64,000 bases of DNA from Anaerolineaceae bacterium (GTDB taxonomy: Bacteria > Chloroflexota > Anaerolineae > Anaerolineales > Anaerolineaceae), in NCBI GenBank assembly GCA_029265815.1, contig JAJUGU010000007.1:41061-105060 (forward strand). Reading direction: 5' to 3'. This document shows positions 58,897 through 64,000 of this stretch, piece after piece. Every line of letters begins with the position of its first letter. Position 1 is the stretch's first letter. Below the pieces are notes generated by a model. That model saw only the letters and a program-made list of their open reading frames with translations, was not told the DNA's origin and did not search any database. A program made the translations under genes and the position numbers.

Positions 58897-59781
58897 TTAA
58901 TCACCATTCGAATTCAATAATTTCAACTGTTCGCGCAGAGAATCCAGTTTATCGAGGATTGGCATGATATTAGCCTGTTCTTCACTTGCGATTGAAAGCA
59001 GCAGGGCATTGATCACGGTCATTGGCACAACAAGAGAATGAAATTCACCTACCGGTCCGCGACGCGCAGCCAGAATGACGTCTGCGCTTTCTCCAAGAAG
59101 CACATCCAGAGTGTCGGTAAGCATAATGATCGGGCAGCCAATCTTCTTGCCATAATCGAGAACGAGCCTTAATGCCGGGTTCTGATCAAAGAAACAAATC
59201 ACAAACAAAAGATCGTTTTGATTTAAAAGTAGCAGTGGTTCTAATAGTTCGCGGCCTGCAGTTTTGAGCGGAATTACATGCTTGCCGAAACGGTGTAATC
59301 TGATTTCCATCAGATCGACAAGGGATATCGAAGGACCCAGTCCAAAAACAAAAATGCGCTGGTGCTCACGAAGCATATCGACGGCTCTTTTCAGTGCCTT
59401 TCGATCAATGGATTCTAATGCCTGGGTAAGGTAATCGATTTCTGTTGCTGTTGTGCGTTCGAAAACATCACCACCTTCGCGCAATTCATTGAGCCGGCCC
59501 CGCAGGCGAGTGGAATGGGTGACGCGCTGGCGGAAGTTTTGTTGAAGCACCGAGCGCATGGCAGGATAACTGCTGAACCCTAGTGTACGGGCAAACCGAA
59601 CCAGGGTAGCTTCACTCAGGTCCAATCGTTTAGCAATTTCACCAGCAGAGAGGAAAGCCGACTCTTCCTGATTTTTTCTCAGAAAATTAGCGATGCGTTT
59701 TTCACTTTTGGTCAGATGATTGAATTGCTCGCTGATCAACAGGCTGAAATCAATGTTTTTAGGAATTTTTTCATCACTCAT
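58897..59781 (-). CDS. RpiR-family transcriptional regulator
   Basis: 294 residues: N-terminal HTH_6 domain (about 10-85; LTKSEKRIANFL, SAGEIAKRLDLSEATLVRFA) and a SIS sugar-phosphate-binding domain (about 130-265; RIFVFGLGPSISLVDLMEIRL, DLLFVICFFDQ). It is transcribed ahead of the ABC importer and probably controls it together with the HAD genes. SIS domains of this family bind phosphorylated sugars, which fits an organophosphate pathway. Two identical-half-site dyads lie upstream of its own promoter region. Confidence 0.93.
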   Translation of the reverse strand: MSDEKIPKNIDFSLLISEQFNHLTKSEKRIANFLRKNQEESAFLSAGEIAKRLDLSEATLVRFARTLGFSSYPAMRSVLQQNFRQRVTHSTRLRGRLNELREGGDVFERTTATEIDYLTQALESIDRKALKRAVDMLREHQRIFVFGLGPSISLVDLMEIRLHRFGKHVIPLKTAGRELLEPLLLLNQNDLLFVICFFDQNPALRLVLDYGKKIGCPIIMLTDTLDVLLGESADVILAARRGPVGEFHSLVVPMTVINALLLSIASEEQANIMPILDKLDSLREQLKLLNSNGD

Positions 59782-59837
59782 CTTTTAGCTCTGGATATTC
59801 AATTTTTGAAAGAGGGAAAACAGCAGGAAATAAAAAG

Positions 59838-59855
59838 ATGCAATATTACTTGCAT
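59838..59855. promoter_or_regulatory. RpiR operator 1 (candidate)
   Basis: ATGCAATATTACTTGCAT is a perfect dyad, ATGCAA-N6-TTGCAT, located right at the predicted +1 of the rpiR promoter. A second copy starts 48 bp away at 59886. Confidence 0.6.
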
Positions 59856-59862
59856 TTGAAAC

Positions 59863-59891
59863 AGTATACAGCAAATAAAATACAGATGCAA
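59863..59891 (-). promoter_or_regulatory. Promoter of rpiR and the importer genes
   Basis: Minus-strand TTGCAT (plus 59886-59891), 17-bp spacer, TATACT (plus 59863-59868). The -35 box is part of operator 2 and the start site lies next to operator 1, a layout expected for autorepression. Confidence 0.6.
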
Positions 59892-59903
59892 GAATAATTG
59901 CAA
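59886..59903. promoter_or_regulatory. RpiR operator 2 (candidate)
   Basis: ATGCAAGAATAATTGCAA has the same ATGCAA-N6-TTGCA(T/A) shape as operator 1. Start-to-start distance is 48 bp, so both could be bound by a tetramer with DNA looping. Confidence 0.6.
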
Positions 59904-59938
59904 AATTGTGACTTTTCATAAGATTACCGGGTCTGTTC

Positions 59939-61129
59939 TCATAATTCCAAAACCTGAAGGATTTCAGGAGTGAGCCAGATGGCTGCGTTTGTTGTATCAA
60001 CAACCATGTCGCACAGCATCATTTGCGGCCGATAGATCTCCTCAGCCATGATGAATTGTTCTCTGAAATAGCGATTGAGAAAATACATCAAGTCGTACTT
60101 CTTGCGGTAATCCATATCGCGTTTCCATTTTCGTTTTAGGCGAATATCGTCGTCAGTCAGGTAAACGACCTTGATGTCAATTAAATACGCGATTTCAGGC
60201 AGCAGGAATGGAAAATTACCTTCCATAAAGATCACGTCAGCGGGTTCTATGGTGAGGGGTGAGCGGCCGGGCTTTAATTTGCCATCTAGATCGTGGCTTG
60301 AAATGGCGCTGACAAAATCATACCGGGGGATACTGACCTGTTTTCCACTGCAGATATCCGTCAGAGCCTGCTTAAAAAGGTCGTAATGCAACGCTTCCAT
60401 CCCGCGGGAATCAATTCCATGTTCTTCGCGATAATCGCGGTCGGTGAAAAAGTTATCCATTTCGATGGATGTAACTCGTTTGCCAGAATTTTCAAATTTA
60501 TCGTACAGACGCGATACGATTTCGGTTTTTCCGGCAGCAGTTTGACCTGCGATTGCAATGAGAACGGGCAGGCCCTTTCTTTCAATCAGTTTTTCTACTG
60601 TATCAATGAAACACTGATCCACCTTTATGTTGGCTGCCTGGAAGGCTTTATACCCAATACTTTGCACATGATTGAAGACCTGACGGTGATCGGGAAATTT
60701 GCGCCAGGGCATTCCACCAAGGTAAGCGGTTATCTCGGGGGTGAAGTAAACCGTGCGGTGAAGGAAATAGAATCCGCGGATGTCGAAATAAAAATGCTGG
60801 TTGATCCATTCGCTTGGATAAATCCCCCAGACCATTCCACACGCAAGCATCCGCGTTAAATTGAGGATTTTTTCATCCATCACCATGCGTTTTCCCTGAT
60901 AGGGCTTGAGCTGGATGGATTCATAAAACGCGATATCGTTAACCTGTTTTTCGATTTCTTCCATTGGAACCGGTGATACAGATTCCCATCCCGATGAAGG
61001 GGTGAGCGCTTCTAGAGCATAGCGGAATTCAAACAATTCCATATCCCCAATTGCAGGGCAGATCTCCTGCAGCTTTTTGTAAAGCGTCAATGAGAATTCA
61101 TTTGTGTCAACCTGGTTTGGTTTTACCAT
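59939..61129 (-). CDS. Uridine-kinase/PRK-like P-loop kinase, copy 2
   Basis: 396 residues. The C-terminal half is a P-loop kinase of the uridine kinase/phosphoribulokinase type: AIAGQTAAGKTEIVSRL (P-loop about 195-202), acidic strand EMDNFFTD, IPRYDF, VIFMEGNFPF and the lid-type basic stretch RLKRKWKRDMDYRKKYD. The N-terminal 170 residues (LTPSSGWES, FYFDIRGFYFLHRT) do not match a family I know. It is a paralogue of the product of 62354-63565, and the two genes flank the ApgM gene. Probable small-molecule kinase; substrate unknown. The ATG follows GGAGCGTAAG. Confidence 0.8.
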   Translation of the reverse strand: MVKPNQVDTNEFSLTLYKKLQEICPAIGDMELFEFRYALEALTPSSGWESVSPVPMEEIEKQVNDIAFYESIQLKPYQGKRMVMDEKILNLTRMLACGMVWGIYPSEWINQHFYFDIRGFYFLHRTVYFTPEITAYLGGMPWRKFPDHRQVFNHVQSIGYKAFQAANIKVDQCFIDTVEKLIERKGLPVLIAIAGQTAAGKTEIVSRLYDKFENSGKRVTSIEMDNFFTDRDYREEHGIDSRGMEALHYDLFKQALTDICSGKQVSIPRYDFVSAISSHDLDGKLKPGRSPLTIEPADVIFMEGNFPFLLPEIAYLIDIKVVYLTDDDIRLKRKWKRDMDYRKKYDLMYFLNRYFREQFIMAEEIYRPQMMLCDMVVDTTNAAIWLTPEILQVLEL

Positions 61130-61135
61130 TGGTGC

Positions 61136-62341
61136 TTACGCTCCATACTTTGAAAGTCGTCCGGCATGCGCCAGAGCGAGGGGCATTACCTGTGTTGCAG
61201 GAATCACTCCCAGACTACCCCTCGCGCATGCTCTTTCGCAAAATTCAGTACTGCCATCAGGCCTGCAGGTGGCAGCAAAAAGCAGCAATGGAACCGGGTG
61301 CCAGCTATGCGAACGCAACACAGCCGGTGATGAATGATCTCCGCCGACGATCACCACATCGGGCCGCAGTGAAAGAAGCCGTGGAAGAAAGGTGTCGAAT
61401 TCCTCTATCGCCTTTACTTTTCCAGAAAAATCTCCGCTCTCGCCGCATGTATCGGTTTTTTTATAATGAAGATAGAAAAAATCATAGGATTGCCAGTATT
61501 TTTCCAGTGTATCAAACTCGTCTGCCAATGTTGTTCCATCTACTGGAAGTACTTTCATTCCAGCCAGCCTGGCGACCCCGCGGTACATTCCGTTGACCGC
61601 AATTGCAGCGGCATTAAGGTGGTAGATTTCTCGGAAAGTGGGCAGGGTAGGGAATTTGGCGAAACCGCGCAGCAGGATCATATTCGCCGGCGAATGTTCT
61701 GCCAGAAGCAAACGCGCGCGATCAATGAACTCATTAATCGCTGCTGCAGTTTTCTCTGAACCGGCATTGTGTGCTTTAACACGAAGGGGGGCAACTCCGG
61801 TCGAAAGCGGGTCAGAGTCTGTCAGGTCTGCTCCGAAATCTCTGGCGCGCAGGATGAATGCAAACCGATGTTCTTTAACCGGTTCGATAAACAGATCAAC
61901 GCCATCGATTTGAATGGTTCGCAGCAGGTTTACCAGTTTGATACTTTCTTCTGTTGGAAGGCGTCCAGCCCGGCGGTCGATCAGTAAACCTTGATCGTCG
62001 ATTGTGCAAAAATTACCCCGCGCGGCAACATCATCCGCCCCGATCTCAAAATCAACGCCTAAAGCTTCCAGAACACCACGCCCAATTTCGTTTTCGATCG
62101 GGTCGTAACCAAAGAGGGCCAGGTGGCCTGGGCCGCTGCCCACAGTGATTCCAGGCCCGGCAGGCTGGGTTAAGCCAAGGGTTGACCGGGCAGCAAGCGC
62201 GTCTAAATTTGGGGTGTGGGCGGTTTCAAGCTCAGTCTTTCCTCCTGTCTCTAGCGGAAGTCCACCCAGTCCGTCAAGAATGAGCATGGCAATTTTTGTT
62301 TGAGCGGGTACGGTTTGGTTTCGGAAGAAAGAATCGCACAT
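61136..62341 (-). CDS. apgM: ApgM-type cofactor-independent phosphoglycerate mutase family protein
   Basis: About 401 residues of the alkaline phosphatase superfamily. Metal and catalytic motifs appear complete: MLILDGLGG (first Asp), VGSGPGHLALFGYDP (nucleophile Ser region), RGVLEALGVDFE, HYKKTDTCGESGD, and C-terminal VIVGGDHSSP with SHSWHPVPLLL. ApgM enzymes interconvert 2- and 3-phosphoglycerate; relatives act on other phosphoesters and phosphonates and were once called phosphonopyruvate decarboxylase-related. Sits between two P-loop kinase genes with gaps of about 6 and 12 bp. ATG 62341 chosen (AGG at eight bases); TTG 62347 is possible. Confidence 0.88.
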   Translation of the reverse strand: MCDSFFRNQTVPAQTKIAMLILDGLGGLPLETGGKTELETAHTPNLDALAARSTLGLTQPAGPGITVGSGPGHLALFGYDPIENEIGRGVLEALGVDFEIGADDVAARGNFCTIDDQGLLIDRRAGRLPTEESIKLVNLLRTIQIDGVDLFIEPVKEHRFAFILRARDFGADLTDSDPLSTGVAPLRVKAHNAGSEKTAAAINEFIDRARLLLAEHSPANMILLRGFAKFPTLPTFREIYHLNAAAIAVNGMYRGVARLAGMKVLPVDGTTLADEFDTLEKYWQSYDFFYLHYKKTDTCGESGDFSGKVKAIEEFDTFLPRLLSLRPDVVIVGGDHSSPAVLRSHSWHPVPLLLFAATCRPDGSTEFCERACARGSLGVIPATQVMPLALAHAGRLSKYGA

Positions 62342-62353
62342 ATCCAATCCTGT

Positions 62354-63565
62354 TCACCGATGATTTGATTCGTTAACAAATGCTGTCGTCAATTGCCTTT
62401 CCAGGTCTGGGGTGAGCCACAGGGCTGCCGCGGTAGTATCGACCACGATGTCACAAACTTCCATTAACGGCCGGTACACTTCTTGGGCACGGAGGAACTG
62501 AGTTCTAAAATACCGATTACAGAAATAAACCTGGTCGTATTTCTTTCGGTAATCGATATCTCTGCGCCATTTTCTTTTTAAACGGATGGGATCATCTGTG
62601 AGGTAAACGATCTTAACACCGATCCATTTAGCAATCTCTGGTAGATGAAAAGGGAAGTTGCCTTCAAGGAAGACCACGTCTGCAGGCATGATTTCGATGG
62701 GTTTTTCCCCGTAGCGCAAGTTTCCATCAAGATCGTGGCTGGAGGCTGTGGTAAGAAAATTGTATCGGGGAATGGTAGCAGGTTTACCCTGCATGATTAG
62801 GCTCAGGCTCTGGCGAACGAGCTCAAAATGGATCACGTTTTCGTCGAGCACTCTACCGTCTCGAAAATCTCCATCCTTGAAAAAATTATCCATTTCAACA
62901 GCAGTGATGGACTTTCCAGTTCCAGAGAGTATGTGATGCAGTCGATCCACGATCTCGGTTTTCCCTGCCCCAGAAGGTCCGGCAAGGGTTAACAGAAACG
63001 GAGTGCTGCTAATGTTGATTAATTTTTCAATGATACCGATGAACGCTTGATCAATCTCTCGATTGGTTGAAGCTAATTCTCGATATCCGATATCCTGGCA
63101 GGCATCCAGAGTATGCTGTCGTTTTTCATACTCGAGGAACGGTTTTCCACCAAAATGGGCGATGATTTCTGGTGAAAAATACCGCGTGCGCACAAAGAAT
63201 AAAAAACCGCGTATATCAAAATAGAATAATGAATTAATCCATTCAGGCGAATATGCACCGCTGACTAACCCCTTAAACAGAGTTCGGGTGAGTGAAGCGA
63301 TCTTTTCATCTAGGATGATTCGATTCTCTTTTAGGGGTTTTAATTGTATTTCTTTGAAGAAACGAATCTGGTTAATTTGATTTGAGATCTCTGCTCTGTC
63401 TATTACGGGAACAGAATCCCAGCCGGATGATGGAGTGAGGTTATCGAGGGCGTAATCAAATTCATACCATTCCAGGTCAGATATACCCGGATGGACATGC
63501 TGCATTTTGATGTACAGATCCTTTGAAAATACTTTGTGATCGCTGAAATTGAAAAGTTCGCTCAT
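62354..63565 (-). CDS. Uridine-kinase/PRK-like P-loop kinase, copy 1
   Basis: 403 residues with the same plan as its paralogue encoded at 59939: unknown N-terminal domain (LTPSSGWDS, FYFDIRGFLFFVRTRYFSPE), then a P-loop kinase with LLTLAGPSGAGKTEIVDRL (P-loop about 196-203), AVEMDNFFKDGDF, IPRYNFLTTASSHDLDG, VVFLEGNFPFHLPE and RLKRKWRRDIDYRKKYD. Both keep YRPLMEV/YRPQMML and VVDTT near the end. Motifs look intact in both, so both should be active. It starts 8 bp after the GpmI-like fragment gene, following AAGGGA. Confidence 0.8.
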   Translation of the reverse strand: MSELFNFSDHKVFSKDLYIKMQHVHPGISDLEWYEFDYALDNLTPSSGWDSVPVIDRAEISNQINQIRFFKEIQLKPLKENRIILDEKIASLTRTLFKGLVSGAYSPEWINSLFYFDIRGFLFFVRTRYFSPEIIAHFGGKPFLEYEKRQHTLDACQDIGYRELASTNREIDQAFIGIIEKLINISSTPFLLTLAGPSGAGKTEIVDRLHHILSGTGKSITAVEMDNFFKDGDFRDGRVLDENVIHFELVRQSLSLIMQGKPATIPRYNFLTTASSHDLDGNLRYGEKPIEIMPADVVFLEGNFPFHLPEIAKWIGVKIVYLTDDPIRLKRKWRRDIDYRKKYDQVYFCNRYFRTQFLRAQEVYRPLMEVCDIVVDTTAAALWLTPDLERQLTTAFVNESNHR

Positions 63566-63573
63566 TTTTTCCC

Positions 63574-64000
63574 TTATCGGTAATGCTGCCCATCACCCCG
63601 CACCAACGCATCATATGCTTTTTGAATTTTGGCGTAATTACCATCTCGATCGAGAGCGATCCCGCGGCCAATGCCGGTGACCATTTGCGCGTTACGGCTG
63701 CCGGTTTCAGTCATCAGTCGCTCCATTTTTTCGAGGAGGGCGGGAGCGCTTCCCGGCTCAGTGCTGCGACCGTCGAAGATCAAGTGGATATAGACTTCAT
63801 CTAATCCATGCTCATGTGCCATTTTCAGCAAGGCCAATGGATAATCGATGGAGCCATGGGAGCTTTTTTCGGTTAAAAGACCAATCAGGTGTAAACGAGT
63901 CTTACGTTCTTTGACACCATTGATCGCTTTGAGAAAAATCTCATTCTGATAAAAAGAACCATCGCTCAATGCATTATCGAGGCGCACGTCATCCTGTAAA
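63574..64000 (-). CDS. GpmI-like phosphoglycerate mutase fragment, partial at window edge
   Basis: The visible 142 codons match part of the phosphotransferase domain of cofactor-independent mutase GpmI: RLDNALSDGSFYQNEIFL, LHLIGLLTEKSSHGSIDY, VYIHLIFDGRSTEPGSAP, SGIGRGIALDR-like region and YAKIQKAYDALVRGDG. The frame is open to the window edge, so the N-terminus lies outside. Unusually, the gene stops right after GDGQHYR, where a normal GpmI continues for another roughly 300 residues with half of its metal-binding domain. It is therefore either truncated or a stand-alone domain. The next gene begins 8 bp later. Confidence 0.8.
   Translation of the reverse strand, partial: LQDDVRLDNALSDGSFYQNEIFLKAINGVKERKTRLHLIGLLTEKSSHGSIDYPLALLKMAHEHGLDEVYIHLIFDGRSTEPGSAPALLEKMERLMTETGSRNAQMVTGIGRGIALDRDGNYAKIQKAYDALVRGDGQHYR

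Noticed and set aside
1..64000. CRISPR arrays, insertion sequences, tRNA or rRNA genes
   Set aside because: No regularly spaced repeats, transposase motifs, terminal inverted repeats with target duplications, tRNA cloverleaf or rRNA sequence was noticed while reading. A tRNA scan would be the decisive check.

Overview
The window looks like a chromosomal stretch of a heterotrophic, probably anaerobic bacterium. The mix of genes (bacterial microcompartment with RpiB and DeoC, molybdenum hydroxylase, many ABC and secondary transporters, three class III aminotransferases) would fit Chloroflexota, class Anaerolineae. That placement is my inference from gene content, not from a marker gene. No rRNA, tRNA, CRISPR array, phage or insertion sequence was found.

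Layout. (1) 0-3.6 kb, leftward: a PadR regulator and a metal-chelate type ABC importer (lipoprotein, FecCD-like permease, ATPase). (2) 3.7-7.5 kb, rightward: a DhaL-like small protein, a methyltransferase and a large GT-C membrane glycosyltransferase. (3) 7.6-14.6 kb: a divergent GntR/HutC regulator and a nine-gene microcompartment operon (RpiB, DeoC, BMC-P, acylating aldehyde dehydrogenase, BMC-H, EutJ-like, CsoS1D-like BMC-T, an unrecognised protein, two more BMC-P). The chemistry implied is pentose-5-phosphate isomerisation and deoxyribose-5-phosphate cleavage to acetaldehyde, which is then oxidised to acetyl-CoA inside a shell. (4) 14.9-19.2 kb: a two-component system and a few small leftward genes. 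(5) 19.3-25.4 kb, leftward: an NCS2 nucleobase permease and a three-subunit molybdenum hydroxylase with a CoxG-like protein and a 47-residue membrane peptide. (6) 25.5-31.2 kb, leftward: FdrA/AllF, AllG and a tandem cyclase-family hydrolase behind a structured leader RNA, preceded by a GNAT-like gene. (7) 31.6-44 kb: amine and amino acid catabolism, with three class III aminotransferases (one close to putrescine aminotransferase), an acylating aldehyde dehydrogenase, a saccharopine-dehydrogenase-like enzyme, an APC permease, an SSS symporter and an Lrp regulator. (8) 44-47.7 kb: a heterodimeric ABC exporter with one degenerate nucleotide site. (9) 47.8-64 kb: a long, uniformly leftward, closely packed run that I read as an organophosphate uptake and breakdown system. 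It contains a GpmI-like fragment, two P-loop kinases flanking an ApgM-type mutase/phosphatase, an RpiR regulator with two matching operators, a three-gene ABC importer, two HAD fusion proteins, a PiT phosphate transporter with its PhoU-like partner, a PfkB kinase and a metallo-beta-lactamase-fold protein.

The parts most worth a second look are region 9, the candidate riboswitch-like leader before fdrA (about 30257-30380), the unknown microcompartment protein at 13639-14001, and the small membrane protein at 20972-21115. All functional statements rest on motif reading by eye. No database search was possible.
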